In this document: positions 12,506-22,326 of the stretch, in pieces
Layout: every line of letters starts with the position of its first letter
Position numbering within the stretch: position 1 is the stretch's first letter
Assembly (NCBI GenBank): GCA_031285565.1
Contig: JAITVY010000063.1
Coordinates: forward strand, 51,845 to 115,844
DNA: 64,000 nt
Direction of reading: 5' to 3'
Source: Tannerella sp.
GTDB taxonomy: Bacteria; Bacteroidota; Bacteroidia; Bacteroidales; Tannerellaceae
Translations under genes and position numbers: made by a program
The notes under the pieces: generated by a model
Database searches by the model: none
What the model was told of the DNA's origin: nothing
Seen by the model: only the letters and a program-made list of their open reading frames with translations

Positions 12506-13492
12506 ATGGACGAACGAATACATAAATACTTTTATGAGGAACTTTCCCCGGAGGAACGTTTATCCCTGTTACATGATGTTGAAGCAAATGAGGAACTGGA
12601 AAAGCAATTTGCAGAATATCAGAATATATATGCTTTGTTGAACCTGGGACGTCAGGTGGAAAACAGGGCTGTCGGTAAGCAGAAATTTGACCGGTTTATT
12701 TTGCAAAAGCAACAACGCTTTGCCCGGATGCAATGGTTGCGTTGGGTTGGGTATGCGGCAGCAGTTTTAGTTCTGGTCGTTTCCTCCAGTTTGTTAACAT
12801 TATGGGTTACCCATCCGGAACAGCCGGATAATTTGTCGGTGGATGCGATGAATACCTTATATACTCCCGCAGGACAACGGGCACAACTGGTTTTACAGGA
12901 TGGTACGGAAGTCTGGTTGAATGCAAAATCAAAACTGGTTTATCCGGCTCAGTTCACCGGAAAGGAAAGACGGGTGAGGGTGGAAGGTGAGGCTTTCTTC
13001 AAAGTTGCCAAAGATATTTCCAAACCATTTATTGTTTCAGCAGAGTATGTTGATATGAAAGTATTAGGTACTCAATTTAATGTCTATAGTTATCCGGATG
13101 CCGGATATGTACAAACAAGCCTGCTGGAAGGTTCTGTACGCGTATTTTTCCCGGGTAGGGAGCATGAAGGGATTACTTTGAAACCTGATCAGCAAGTGAC
13201 TGTTTTAAATGGGAAAATGACGGTTGAACCGATCCGCCTGAGTGAGCATTTTTTATGGCGTGATGGTATTTATGCCTTTGAAAATGAACCATTGATTAAT
13301 ATCCTGAAAAAAATGGAACTATACTATGATGTGAAGATCATCGTTAAAGATGCTTCTTTATTCAACGATACATATACAGGAAAATTCAGGCAACGTGATA
13401 GTCTGGATGATGTATTCCGGGTATTGCATCAAATCCGGAAATTCAAAGTTGAAAAGGATATGGAAAACAATATAATTTATATCTATAAGTAA
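12506..13492 (+). CDS. FecR-type anti-sigma factor (PUL2)
   Basis: 328-residue single-pass anti-sigma factor. Cytoplasmic residues 1-80 would hold the sigma factor; a membrane helix follows (WVGYAAAVLVLVVSSSLLTL, about 83-103); the periplasmic FecR domain shows VLQDGTEVWLNAKSKLVYPA, VEGEAFFKVAKDISKPF and MKVLGTQFNVYSYPD; a DUF4974-like C-terminal domain (DTYTGKFRQRDSLDDVFRVL) completes it. It is intact and lies between its sigma gene and the susC gene, giving a second complete trans-envelope switch in this window. Confidence 0.93.
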   Translation: MDERIHKYFYEELSPEERLSLLHDVEANEELEKQFAEYQNIYALLNLGRQVENRAVGKQKFDRFILQKQQRFARMQWLRWVGYAAAVLVLVVSSSLLTLWVTHPEQPDNLSVDAMNTLYTPAGQRAQLVLQDGTEVWLNAKSKLVYPAQFTGKERRVRVEGEAFFKVAKDISKPFIVSAEYVDMKVLGTQFNVYSYPDAGYVQTSLLEGSVRVFFPGREHEGITLKPDQQVTVLNGKMTVEPIRLSEHFLWRDGIYAFENEPLINILKKMELYYDVKIIVKDASLFNDTYTGKFRQRDSLDDVFRVLHQIRKFKVEKDMENNIIYIYK

Positions 13493-13506
13493 TGCAAATA
13501 AGTAGT

Positions 13507-13553
13507 CAAAGAAGTCAAGTAGTTATCAGTTGCTTCGCAACTTTGTAGTTAAG
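13507..13553 (+). repeat. 47-base dispersed repeat, copy A
   Basis: This 47-base segment, with the internal hairpin AGTTGC-TTC-GCAACT, recurs in inverted orientation at 56522-56568 with a single mismatch. It lies just after the anti-sigma gene in the 278-base gap before susC. Such short degenerate repeats between genes (TAGTTA, TTAGTAATTAATG and similar words) are common in Bacteroides genomes. Confidence 0.8.
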
Positions 13554-13681
13554 AGAAGGAAAGCAGATAGTACTTGGTAGTAAGTAGAATGTTAATTCGT
13601 TTAAACGTAAATCAATTAATCACTAACCATTAACCATTAAAATACATGCCTATGATGAAAAAACAGTAAATCCAAAACAAA

Positions 13682-13710
13682 AGCGGTAGAAGCTACCCAC
13701 AACTACCGCT
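13682..13710 (+). promoter_or_regulatory. Alternative hairpins in the susC leader of PUL2
   Basis: AGCGGTAG (13682-13689) pairs with CTACCGCT (13703-13710). The same GGTAG can instead pair with the CTACC at 13693-13697, so the two structures exclude each other. They lie 60 bases before the susC start, in what is probably its leader RNA. A switch is possible but unproven. Confidence 0.4.
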
Positions 13711-13770
13711 AATGTAAAGCAAACACAAGTCGCAAAATTTAGTATTCACTTTAAACATTAAAACAAAGGT

Positions 13771-16700
13771 ATGAAAAGAAAAGCTTTGTTACAGTTCTTT
13801 ATTGTGCATAAAAACAACATTAAAGATTTTTTTAGAATTATGAGAGTATCACTATTTCTTTTATTTATTTGTGTTTTCCAGCTAATGGCTACAAATACGG
13901 AAGCACAAAATACAGTGATTAACATCAGGCAAAATAGTTTGTCAATTAAGCAATTGATAAGTGAAATTGAGAAACAAACGGATTATTTGGTTGTTTTTCG
14001 TGATCAGGATGTAGATGTTAATAAGGTAATATCCTTTCAGAAACGCTCGGGAAAGGTCTCAGACTATTTGGATGAGGTATACAAACACACAAATCTTATT
14101 TATGTATTTGAAAATAACTATATAACTATTTCTAATAAGACAGATATTGTAAATCAGGATATGAAAAAGATAACAGGTAAAGTCACCGATCAGAATGGTG
14201 AACCTGTTATTGGCGCCAGCGTTATTGAGAAAGGGACAACTAACGGGATAATAACCGATGTGGATGGGCTTTTTACCCTGGAAGTAAGGGAAGCAGCAAC
14301 AATAGAAATTTCTTATATAGGTTACCGGGCAAAAGATGTCTCTGTTACCGGTAAGAATAATATTCAGGTTCAATTGATTGAGGATACGCAGCTCTTAGAC
14401 GAGGTGGTAGTAGTAGGCTATGGTACGCAGAAAAGAAGAGATATAACCGGTTCTATAACACGTGTTGATGCTTCAAAATTTGTAACTCAGTCTACAACAA
14501 ATGTTTTGGAAATGTTAAATGGAACAGTTGCAGGATTCATTTCAAATCAGGGAGCTATGGCAGAAGGGAGTGGTAGCATGTTGATTAGAGGCCAGACTTC
14601 CATAAAAGCAAGTAATAATCCCCTGATTGTTTTGGATGGTGTAATATATAATGGGACTATTTCCAATATAAACCCGTCGGACATTGAAACCATAGATATA
14701 CTTAAAGATGCCAGTTCATCGGCTGTATATGGTTCACGTTCTGCTAATGGTGTTCTTATCATTACAACAAAACGGGGGGGAAGTGGCAAACCGTCTCTTA
14801 ATTTTACAAGCGAATTTGGCATTTCTTCTGCTAGAAAAACGATGAGGGCATTTACTCCGGATGAATATATTGACAATAGAGGTATGGATGCTTATCAGAC
14901 TTATGGGGATAAACCTTTATATTATTATTCTAATCCAAACAATTTACCATCCGGAATTAGTTTGGATGAATGGAAGAATTTAGATCCTACGGTTTCTGAT
15001 AACCCAGTTGATATGTGGCTTAACCGTTTAAGATTCACCAACACGGAAAAGAAAAATTATTTAGCCGGTAAAACTGTTGATTGGCTGGATGAAGTATTCA
15101 GGAATGGCATACGTCAGGATTATAATATAAGTATAACTGGTGGAGCTCCTATGTTTAAATATTATTTTTCAGGAGGATATGCTAAAAATCAAGGTGTTGT
15201 TGTAGGGGATGATTTTGATATGTTCAGGTCGCGTATTAATTTGGACGTACAGGTTACCAGTTTCTTGAAAATAAATACAGATGTCCAATTTTCCCGCCAG
15301 AATAATAAATCAACCAGGACGAGTATTGCAAGTGCCATTAGCGGAAGTCCGTATGGAGAGATATATGATGACGATGGTAATATGACGTGGTATACACATG
15401 AAGATCTTACATCTGAAAACCCCTTGCTTAATACAACATACCGTGACAAATATAAACCGGTAGACAATTTGTTTGCAACAATAACGGGTGAATTGTCTTT
15501 ACCATTTGATATTAAATATAAAGTGTCGTTTGTCAACAATTTTAGTTGGACAAGAGATTATCAGTTTGATCCGTTGGAAACAGCAAAGGGTTATAATAAC
15601 GGGGGATATGGTTATCGTTCTAATACGACAGTTAAAGAATGGATGGTTGATAATTTGTTTACATGGGAGAAAACAATAGCTGATAATCATCGGTTGAATC
15701 TGACATTTTTATACAATATAGAAAAAAACCAATCCTGGTATGATTATCAGGAGAACAGTAATTTTTCTCCAAATGATTTTTTATCGTATCATGGTTTGCA
15801 GGGAGGAACAAATCCTTCGATTAAAAATAATGATGAAATAAATACTGGAAATGCTTTAATGGGAAGAATTAATTATTCATTGTTAGATAAATATTTACTG
15901 ACTCTTACTATGAGGCGTGACGGTTATTCAGCTTTTGGACAAGCAAATCCTTATGCCTGGTTCCCTTCTGCAGCATTGGCCTGGAGAATCTCAGAAGAGA
16001 AATTTTTTAATGTTAAATATATTGATTACCTGAAGTTACGATTGTCTTGGGGATCAAACGGTAACCGTTCAATTGGAGCTTATGATGCTCTTTCGAAATT
16101 GGGCATTGTTAAATATTTATCGGGGACAGATTTGGTTACGGGTGTATATAGTAATACGATGGCTAATCGGGAACTTAAGTGGGAAACTACCACTTCCTTT
16201 AATCTTGGTGCTGATATGAATATGTTTAACAATAGAATCTCTTTAACATTAGATGCTTATTTAATGAATACGAAGGATTTATTGATAGACAGATCGTTGC
16301 CTGTAATCATTGGGTATTCTAATGTGTCTTCAAATTTAGGAGAGTTGGAGAATAAAGGTTTTGAACTAACATTGAATACAGTAAATATTAATCAGCAAGA
16401 TTTTTCCTGGAACAGTTCGTTGGTATATTCAACGAACAAGAATAAGATTAAACATCTATATGGTGATATGGTTGATATACTGGATGATCATGGAAATGTG
16501 GTTGGTCAAAAAGAGGCTGATGACATAACTAATAGTTGGTTTATAGGGCAAAGCCTTGATCGGATATGGGATTATAAACGGGTAGGAATATGGCAATCGG
16601 ATGAAGCAGAAGATGCTAAAAAATATGGAAAGACTCCAGGTGACATAAAACTGAAAGATCAAAATAATGATGGTGTTTTAACTCCGACCGATGATAAAGT

Positions 16701-17157
16701 GTTTCAAGGATATAAGAAGCCTCAACATAAGTTAGGACTAAGAAATGATATTCGTTATAAAAATCTGGAACTGTCTTTCTTCATCCGTGCCGATTTGGGT
16801 TTTTACAGGAGCAATCCGTTATATACTTCAACTACATGGATTGATAGAAGGAATATACTCAATGCTTCTTACTGGACCGAAGAAAATCCTGGTAATGAAT
16901 ATCCTAAATTGCATTCAAATAATGGATCTCCTTCATTTAATGTATGGAAAAATAGTTCTTTCGTGAGATTACAGGACATTTCATTATCCTATAATTTCCC
17001 ATCAAACTTATTGACATCATTGCATATAGAACGTCTTAAAGTCTATATGAATATGAGAAATTTAGTCACTATTACCGGATGGAATCATTGGGATCCGGAG
17101 TCGGGAACGGATCCGATGCCGAGATTTTTCACACTAGGATTAAACATTAATTTTTAA
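13771..17157 (+). CDS. SusC/RagA-family TonB-dependent transporter with STN domain (PUL2)
   Basis: 1,128-residue outer-membrane importer. The N-terminus carries a long lead-in before the hydrophobic core MRVSLFLLFICVFQLMA and cleavage near TEAQ. Then come the STN signalling domain (about 45-120), a carboxypeptidase-regulatory-like domain (ITGKVTDQNGEPVIGASVI, about 132-205), DEVVVVGYGTQKRRDITGS, the plug (LKDASSSAVYGSRSANGVL) and a 22-strand-type barrel ending TLGLNINF. An ATG deeper at the MRVSLF core is an alternative start. The STN domain matches the upstream sigma/FecR pair. Its SusD partner begins 14 bases downstream. The substrate is unknown; the downstream enzymes suggest an acidic sugar chain. 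Confidence 0.95.
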   Translation: MKRKALLQFFIVHKNNIKDFFRIMRVSLFLLFICVFQLMATNTEAQNTVINIRQNSLSIKQLISEIEKQTDYLVVFRDQDVDVNKVISFQKRSGKVSDYLDEVYKHTNLIYVFENNYITISNKTDIVNQDMKKITGKVTDQNGEPVIGASVIEKGTTNGIITDVDGLFTLEVREAATIEISYIGYRAKDVSVTGKNNIQVQLIEDTQLLDEVVVVGYGTQKRRDITGSITRVDASKFVTQSTTNVLEMLNGTVAGFISNQGAMAEGSGSMLIRGQTSIKASNNPLIVLDGVIYNGTISNINPSDIETIDILKDASSSAVYGSRSANGVLIITTKRGGSGKPSLNFTSEFGISSARKTMRAFTPDEYIDNRGMDAYQTYGDKPLYYYSNPNNLPSGISLDEWKNLDPTVSDNPVDMWLNRLRFTNTEKKNYLAGKTVDWLDEVFRNGIRQDYNISITGGAPMFKYYFSGGYAKNQGVVVGDDFDMFRSRINLDVQVTSFLKINTDVQFSRQNNKSTRTSIASAISGSPYGEIYDDDGNMTWYTHEDLTSENPLLNTTYRDKYKPVDNLFATITGELSLPFDIKYKVSFVNNFSWTRDYQFDPLETAKGYNNGGYGYRSNTTVKEWMVDNLFTWEKTIADNHRLNLTFLYNIEKNQSWYDYQENSNFSPNDFLSYHGLQGGTNPSIKNNDEINTGNALMGRINYSLLDKYLLTLTMRRDGYSAFGQANPYAWFPSAALAWRISEEKFFNVKYIDYLKLRLSWGSNGNRSIGAYDALSKLGIVKYLSGTDLVTGVYSNTMANRELKWETTTSFNLGADMNMFNNRISLTLDAYLMNTKDLLIDRSLPVIIGYSNVSSNLGELENKGFELTLNTVNINQQDFSWNSSLVYSTNKNKIKHLYGDMVDILDDHGNVVGQKEADDITNSWFIGQSLDRIWDYKRVGIWQSDEAEDAKKYGKTPGDIKLKDQNNDGVLTPTDDKVFQGYKKPQHKLGLRNDIRYKNLELSFFIRADLGFYRSNPLYTSTTWIDRRNILNASYWTEENPGNEYPKLHSNNGSPSFNVWKNSSFVRLQDISLSYNFPSNLLTSLHIERLKVYMNMRNLVTITGWNHWDPESGTDPMPRFFTLGLNINF

Positions 17158-17171
17158 CAAAACAAGAGATT

Positions 17172-18953
17172 ATGAAAACACGATCAATTATACTAATCGC
17201 TAGCTTGCTTATTTTTTTATCGTCCTGTAATGATTGGCTTGATCCGGAACCATTATCTATCTATACTCCGGAGAATATTTATAAAGAAAAAGCCGGTTTG
17301 AAAGCTGCATTAATACCTTTGCGGAAAGATATACGAACTAATTTTTATGGAGGAGCATCCGGAAATGCAGGCCCTTCTTTGCTTACATATGAACTGATGA
17401 GTTCTGATTATGGGGTAGCAGGACAAACGACGAATGGGATGGGACAAAATTTTGATTTGTCTGTAACTCCTACAGGTGTATCAGGGATTTTCTATTATTG
17501 GAATACTGCGTGGGGGCCAATTAAAGATGCAAATACAATAATTTCGAGAATTGATGTTCCTGAATGGGAGAATGAAGGTGAAAAAAATGAAGTATTAGCT
17601 GAAGCTTATTTCCATCGTGCTTATTGGTATTATTTACTTGTCCATTTATATGGGAACATTCCTTTTATAAATAAAGAGCATACAGCTCCTAAAATAGACT
17701 TTTATTCACATTCTATGGAGACAATCTTAAAGAAACTTCAGGAAGATTTAGAGTTTTCTGTAAAATACTTGCCAGAAAATGTAAATCCAGGAGAAATCAA
17801 CAGAGCAGCAGGTATGCATCTTCTGGCTAAGGTTTATCTGGCAAACCAAGAATATGACAAAGCTGTAGATATGGCATCCAATATAATAAATAGTGGAAAA
17901 TACCTGCTAATGACCGAAAGGTTTGGTTCTGTATCATCTGATGACCGTTTTAATGTATTGTGGGATTTGCATAGGCCAGAGAATAAAAGTTTGCCGACTA
18001 ATAAAGAGGGAATATTGGTTTGCCAGGATAAATACGGATATCCGGGAGCCCAAACCCAATATGGAACATTGACAATGCAAACATATACTCCATGGTGGTC
18101 GCATACCTTGTGGTTAAAGGATCCGGATGGCCTGCGTGCATGTGTGGATGCTGCAGATGATCCCCAGATACTGGCCTTTGGAAGAGGTGTTGCGACGTTT
18201 AGACCGGGGAATTATATAAATTACGATATCTGGGCAAATTGTGGAGAGGATTTAAGGCATGATCCTGATACCAATTGGATGCCAACGAGTAAAATACTGA
18301 TTAATAATCCAGCATCTAAATATTATGGACAACCTGTCGATTTTAAGTATAGTGATCCGATAGATTCAATGCGAGCTCTTTTTCCATGGCCCCATTATAA
18401 AATATATATTCCCGATGAGATTCAGAGATCTAAGCCGCGTGGAGGAAATAGTGACTGGTATGTTTTTAGATTGGCTGAAACTTATTTATTAAGAGCTGAA
18501 GCTTATTGCTGGAAAGGGGAAATGGATAAAGCGGCAGCTGATTTGAATGCTGTACGTTTAAGGTCAAAAGCCCCTGCTGTCAAGCAGGAAAATGTAACGA
18601 TAGATTATATTCTGGATGAAAGAGCCCGGGAATTGTATTTGGAAGAACCCCGCAAAGTAGAATTGACTCGTGTTGCTTTGATAATGGCGAAACGTGGTGA
18701 GAGAGGATATTCTGTCAATAATTTTAGTGAAAATAATTACTGGTTTGATAGAGTTATAAATCAAGGTAAGTTATATAATAGAGGTATCGTTTGGGAGTTA
18801 TATGAATATAAGATCAGTCCATATCATGTTTTTTGGCCCATTCCTCAGACTGCTATAGATGCAAACAATAAAGGAAGAATAAATCAGAATATAGGTTATA
18901 ATGGCGTAGATAAGAATGTTACTCCTCTTGTTGAAATAACAGATAATCAATAG
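17172..18953 (+). CDS. SusD/RagB-family outer-membrane lipoprotein (PUL2)
   Basis: 593-residue surface glycan-binding lipoprotein. Signal peptide and lipobox read MKTRSIILIASLLIFLSSC with Cys19 acylated. Typical SusD features: EAYFHRAYWYYLLVHLYGNIP in the TPR-like core, GMHLLAKVYLANQEYDKAVD, WYVFRLAETYLLRAEAYCWKG and DERARELYLEEPRKVELTR. The end reads FWPIPQTAIDANNKGRINQNIGY, the usual SusD close. It is 14 bases after susC and is followed by a hairpin with a T-run, which may separate transporter from enzyme expression. Confidence 0.95.
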   Translation: MKTRSIILIASLLIFLSSCNDWLDPEPLSIYTPENIYKEKAGLKAALIPLRKDIRTNFYGGASGNAGPSLLTYELMSSDYGVAGQTTNGMGQNFDLSVTPTGVSGIFYYWNTAWGPIKDANTIISRIDVPEWENEGEKNEVLAEAYFHRAYWYYLLVHLYGNIPFINKEHTAPKIDFYSHSMETILKKLQEDLEFSVKYLPENVNPGEINRAAGMHLLAKVYLANQEYDKAVDMASNIINSGKYLLMTERFGSVSSDDRFNVLWDLHRPENKSLPTNKEGILVCQDKYGYPGAQTQYGTLTMQTYTPWWSHTLWLKDPDGLRACVDAADDPQILAFGRGVATFRPGNYINYDIWANCGEDLRHDPDTNWMPTSKILINNPASKYYGQPVDFKYSDPIDSMRALFPWPHYKIYIPDEIQRSKPRGGNSDWYVFRLAETYLLRAEAYCWKGEMDKAAADLNAVRLRSKAPAVKQENVTIDYILDERARELYLEEPRKVELTRVALIMAKRGERGYSVNNFSENNYWFDRVINQGKLYNRGIVWELYEYKISPYHVFWPIPQTAIDANNKGRINQNIGYNGVDKNVTPLVEITDNQ

Positions 18954-18980
18954 TATACTAGACTGTAAAACTTAAGGGTA

Positions 18981-19037
18981 GGGTATCTCTTGAATTAGTG
19001 TGGCAGGAAAAATCAATTTTTGCCGGATACCCTTTTT
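18981..19037 (+). terminator. Branched hairpin with T-run between susD and the enzyme genes
   Basis: GGGTATC (18981-18987) pairs with GATACCC (19026-19032), enclosing a second stem AAAAAT/ATTTTT, and is followed by TTTTTG. It resembles an intrinsic terminator set in the middle of PUL2, 30 bases before the sialidase-like gene. Partial read-through would give more SusCD than enzymes. Confidence 0.7.
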
Positions 19038-19068
19038 GTCAATAAAATCTTATTAAAAAATCAATGGA

Positions 19069-20211
19069 ATGGAAAAAATAAATCTATTATTCATTATCAT
19101 ATTACTGTTTTATGCATCTCAAGTAAGCGGACAGGCGAAATCTATTCTTGATCCACCTCAAATTATCAGTAATCCGGAAAATATCTATAAATATTCGCCT
19201 CATAGCCGTCGGTTTTCCGGAATTTCAAGCCTGGCAGTCACTCCAAGTGGAAGAATATGGGTTACATGGTATGCAGGAATAACTCCGAATGAGGACGCCA
19301 ATAATTATGTAGTTTTGGCAACAAGTATAGATGGAGGAGATAGTTGGGAGGAAGTCCTCATTGTTGATCCTGACGGAAGAGGCCCTGTCAGGGCATTTGA
19401 TCCTGAGATCTGGATTGCTCCGGATAATTCTCTATGGCTTTTCTGGGCTCAACATACCAAAGAAACTTTGTCCAAAGCTGGTGTCTGGGCTATCAGGACA
19501 TTTGATATAGAAAATGCATCCCCAGACTGGTCATCTCCTATGCGTTTAACAGATGGTGTGATGATGTGTAAACCACTTGTTTTATCGGATGGAGACTGGC
19601 TCTTACCTGTTTCCACATGGCGTTATACAAATGAAAGTGCAAAAGTTGTAGCTTCTTCCGATAATGGGAAGACTTGGGTGATAAGGGGAGCATGTGACGT
19701 TCCGGAAGAGTACAGGATATTTGATGAACATATGCTTGTTGAAAAGAAAGATTCTTCTTTGTGGATGCTGGTCCGCACAACATACGGTATCGGAGAATCT
19801 TTCTCAGAAGATAAAGGAAAGACTTGGAGCAAACTTATGCCTTCGTTGTTTGAACATACGAGTAGTCGTTTTTTTATAAGAAGACTGATTTCTGGTAATT
19901 TACTTCTTGTTAAACATGGACCTATTCAGAAAAAGACAGGAAGAAATCATTTGATGGCTTTTATCTCTAAGGATGATGGAAAGACATGGTCGAGAGGGTT
20001 GTTACTGGATGAAAGACTTCAGATATCCTATCCGGATGGGCAACAAACCGCTGACGGGTATATTCATCTCACTTATGATTACAGCAGAAGGGGGGAACAA
20101 TTGATTCTATACACAAAATTCAAAGAAGAAGATATTTTGTCTGAAAATTATGATTCTAAAATTATTGAAGTTTTCAATCAGAGAAGAATCATAAGTAAAG
20201 GAGGCCAGTAA
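19069..20211 (+). CDS. Secreted sialidase-fold (BNR repeat) exo-hydrolase
   Basis: 380-residue exported six-bladed propeller of the sialidase superfamily. Signal peptide MEKINLLFIIILLFYASQVSGQ. Four Asp-boxes are visible: SIDGGDSW (86-93), SSDNGKTW (196-203), SEDKGKTW (246-253) and SKDDGKTW (300-307). The classical RIP motif of sialidases is absent; the matching place reads SRRFSGISSLAV. Arg236, Arg271/272 and Tyr residues around SYPDGQQTADGYIHLTYDY (320-338) are candidates for carboxylate binding and nucleophile. This looks like the BNR_2 branch, which holds several specificities, so Neu5Ac should not be assumed. It heads the catabolic gene run: two bases separate it from the MFS gene, and two aldolases follow. 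Inference: it frees a terminal sugar acid in the periplasm. Confidence 0.8.
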   Translation: MEKINLLFIIILLFYASQVSGQAKSILDPPQIISNPENIYKYSPHSRRFSGISSLAVTPSGRIWVTWYAGITPNEDANNYVVLATSIDGGDSWEEVLIVDPDGRGPVRAFDPEIWIAPDNSLWLFWAQHTKETLSKAGVWAIRTFDIENASPDWSSPMRLTDGVMMCKPLVLSDGDWLLPVSTWRYTNESAKVVASSDNGKTWVIRGACDVPEEYRIFDEHMLVEKKDSSLWMLVRTTYGIGESFSEDKGKTWSKLMPSLFEHTSSRFFIRRLISGNLLLVKHGPIQKKTGRNHLMAFISKDDGKTWSRGLLLDERLQISYPDGQQTADGYIHLTYDYSRRGEQLILYTKFKEEDILSENYDSKIIEVFNQRRIISKGGQ

Positions 20212-20212
20212 G

Positions 20213-21514
20213 ATGATAATAAAGAATTACCGATGGTTAATTGTTATTTTACTTTTTTTAGTGACTACAATCAACTATATAGATAGGCAGGTTATAGGTT
20301 TGCTCAAACCTATTTTGGAAAATGAGTTCAGTTGGTCGGAAAGCGATTTTGCCCATATTGTTATGGCTTTCACAGCAGCTTATGCCATAGGATTATTAAT
20401 TTTTGGAAGAATCATTGATGTGATAGGAACAAAAGCCGGTTATTCTATCTGCGTAATAATATGGAGTGTTGCAGGTATGTTGCATGCAGTAGTAAGATCA
20501 GTCACAGGTTTTATTGGAGTACGTATAGGACTTGGACTGGGAGAAGCAGGAAATTTTCCGGCTGCAATGAAGACTGTTTCAGAATGGTTTCCAAAAAAAG
20601 AACAAGGACTTGCAACCGGGATATTTAACTCGGGAACAAGTGTGGGAGTGGTAGCGGCTCTGTTTATTGTTCCTTATATATTATCACATTATGGATGGCA
20701 TGGCGTTTTCTGGATTACAGGAGGACTGGGAATTATATGGCTTATTTTCTGGTGGCTATTTTATGAAATTCCTGTTCGGCAGAAATGGCTAAGTAAGACA
20801 GAGTTGAATATTATTCAAAATGGACAGCTTCAGGATAAAGATGAGTTAGAAAGTAAGCCGGTTAAATGGGTCAAACTTTTCACTTTCCCACAGACTTGGG
20901 CTTTTATCGCCGGCAAATTGTTTATAGACCCTATTTTCTGGTTCTTTTTATTCTGGTTACCATCTTATTTCTCATCAACCTTTGATTTGGATATGACAAA
21001 GCCAAGTCTGGAGTTGATGATAATTTATCTTGCTACGACTATTGGGAGTATTGGTGGTGGCTATTACTCATCCCGCCTGATAAAACGGGGATGGCCAGCT
21101 ATAAAAGCAAGGAAAATATCCCTGTTTGTATTTGCAATATTAGAGATCTCCGTCATTTTTGTACAATTTGCATCAGGTAAATGGATTGCAGTAGTATTAA
21201 TTAGCCTGGCTGTGGCTTTACATCAGGCATGGGCTACCAATATATTTACATTGGCTTCTGATATGTTTCCCAAACATATATTAAGTTCGGTTGTTGGAAT
21301 TGGAGGTACGGCAGGGGCAGTTGGAGGGATTTTTTTTCCTATGTTTATCGGATATCTTTTGGATGCATATAAGTCGCAGGGGAATATATCCATTGGATAT
21401 AATATTGTCTTCACAGTCTGCGGATTCACTTATCTTTTTACGTGGGTAATTATTCATTTTCTGACACAGAAAAAATATTCTAATCGATCACATTTTCAAA
21501 TAGAGAAATCATGA
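20213..21514 (+). CDS. MFS transporter, hexuronate (ExuT/ACS) type
   Basis: 433-residue inner-membrane permease with 12 predicted helices. The opening TTINYIDRQVIGLLKP and the segment GLGLGEAGNFPAAMKTVSEWFPKKEQ (about residues 104-129) are signatures of the anion:cation symporter branch that carries hexuronates and other sugar acids. It begins two bases after the sialidase-like gene and overlaps the next gene by four bases (ATGA), so the three are translated together. It probably imports the acid sugar released in the periplasm by the preceding enzyme. Confidence 0.88.
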   Translation: MIIKNYRWLIVILLFLVTTINYIDRQVIGLLKPILENEFSWSESDFAHIVMAFTAAYAIGLLIFGRIIDVIGTKAGYSICVIIWSVAGMLHAVVRSVTGFIGVRIGLGLGEAGNFPAAMKTVSEWFPKKEQGLATGIFNSGTSVGVVAALFIVPYILSHYGWHGVFWITGGLGIIWLIFWWLFYEIPVRQKWLSKTELNIIQNGQLQDKDELESKPVKWVKLFTFPQTWAFIAGKLFIDPIFWFFLFWLPSYFSSTFDLDMTKPSLELMIIYLATTIGSIGGGYYSSRLIKRGWPAIKARKISLFVFAILEISVIFVQFASGKWIAVVLISLAVALHQAWATNIFTLASDMFPKHILSSVVGIGGTAGAVGGIFFPMFIGYLLDAYKSQGNISIGYNIVFTVCGFTYLFTWVIIHFLTQKKYSNRSHFQIEKS

Positions 21515-22272
21515 AACATTTAACAGATATTATATGTGACAAAGGTTTTGTTATTGGACCTTTTATGAAATCGTCTGATCCTGCGCTGGTGGAAATAGCC
21601 GGATGTGCCGGTTTTGACTTTGTTGTTTTGGATATGGAACATGGGTCTGTCGGTTTACAACAAATGCAGAATATGATCAGATCTGCGGTTTTGTCAAATG
21701 TTATTCCTGTTATCAGGACAAGGGACCAGGAAGCCGAATCAATTTCACAGGCTCTTGATATTGGTGCATCTGCTATCCAGATACCTCAAATAAAGACAGT
21801 CGAAGATGCAGTTTCGGTTGTTGAAGCTGCCAAATTCTATCCAATGGGTAACAGGGGTGTTTGCCGTTTTGTACGGGCAGCAAATTATTCAGGAATGGAA
21901 CGAACACAATATTTCAAAGAAGCGAATAAAACTTCAATAATCATACAGATAGAAGGTTTGGAGGCAATAGATAATTTTGATAAGATTATTGAAGTAAAAG
22001 GAGTTGATATTCTTTTTATTGGACCTTATGATTTATCACAATCAATGGGTGTTCCCGGGGAGATAGATCATCCGAAAGTGGTAGAGAAGATTACAGAGCT
22101 GATATTGAAGGCAAATAAAGCAAATAAATATATAGGGATTTTTACAGATACATTGGAGAATGCTTTGCTTTGGAAAAAAACAGGGGTACATTATTTATCT
22201 TATTCAGTCGATATGGGATTGTATTTATCTGCTTGCAAAAATGTTGTTGAACAAATTCGTTTTTCTGATTAA
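21511..22272 (+). CDS. HpcH/HpaI-family class II 2-keto-3-deoxy acid aldolase
   Basis: 253-residue metal-dependent TIM-barrel aldolase that splits 4-hydroxy-2-keto acids into pyruvate and an aldehyde. Motifs: FVVLDMEHGSVGLQQM near residue 32-47 with the catalytic His in EHG, VIPVIRTR, GASAIQIPQI, metal-binding Glu in IIQIEGLEAIDN, and metal-binding Asp in LFIGPYDLSQSMG. Family members include 2-keto-3-deoxy-L-rhamnonate and 4-hydroxy-2-oxoheptanedioate aldolases. The ATG lies inside the end of the transporter gene, pointing to coupled translation. A second, unrelated pyruvate aldolase of DHDPS type lies two genes downstream; having both suggests a substrate that meets two retro-aldol steps, or two alternative substrates. 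Confidence 0.88.
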   Translation: MKHLTDIICDKGFVIGPFMKSSDPALVEIAGCAGFDFVVLDMEHGSVGLQQMQNMIRSAVLSNVIPVIRTRDQEAESISQALDIGASAIQIPQIKTVEDAVSVVEAAKFYPMGNRGVCRFVRAANYSGMERTQYFKEANKTSIIIQIEGLEAIDNFDKIIEVKGVDILFIGPYDLSQSMGVPGEIDHPKVVEKITELILKANKANKYIGIFTDTLENALLWKKTGVHYLSYSVDMGLYLSACKNVVEQIRFSD

Positions 22273-22326
22273 CTTTTCTCTTGTGAAGAATTGAATGCTT
22301 ATAAAAAATATATAAAAAGAAATATT

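Noticed and set aside
19069..20211. Calling the BNR protein a Neu5Ac sialidase
   Set aside because: Asp-boxes are present but the RIP motif is missing and no Neu5Ac-specific genes accompany it.
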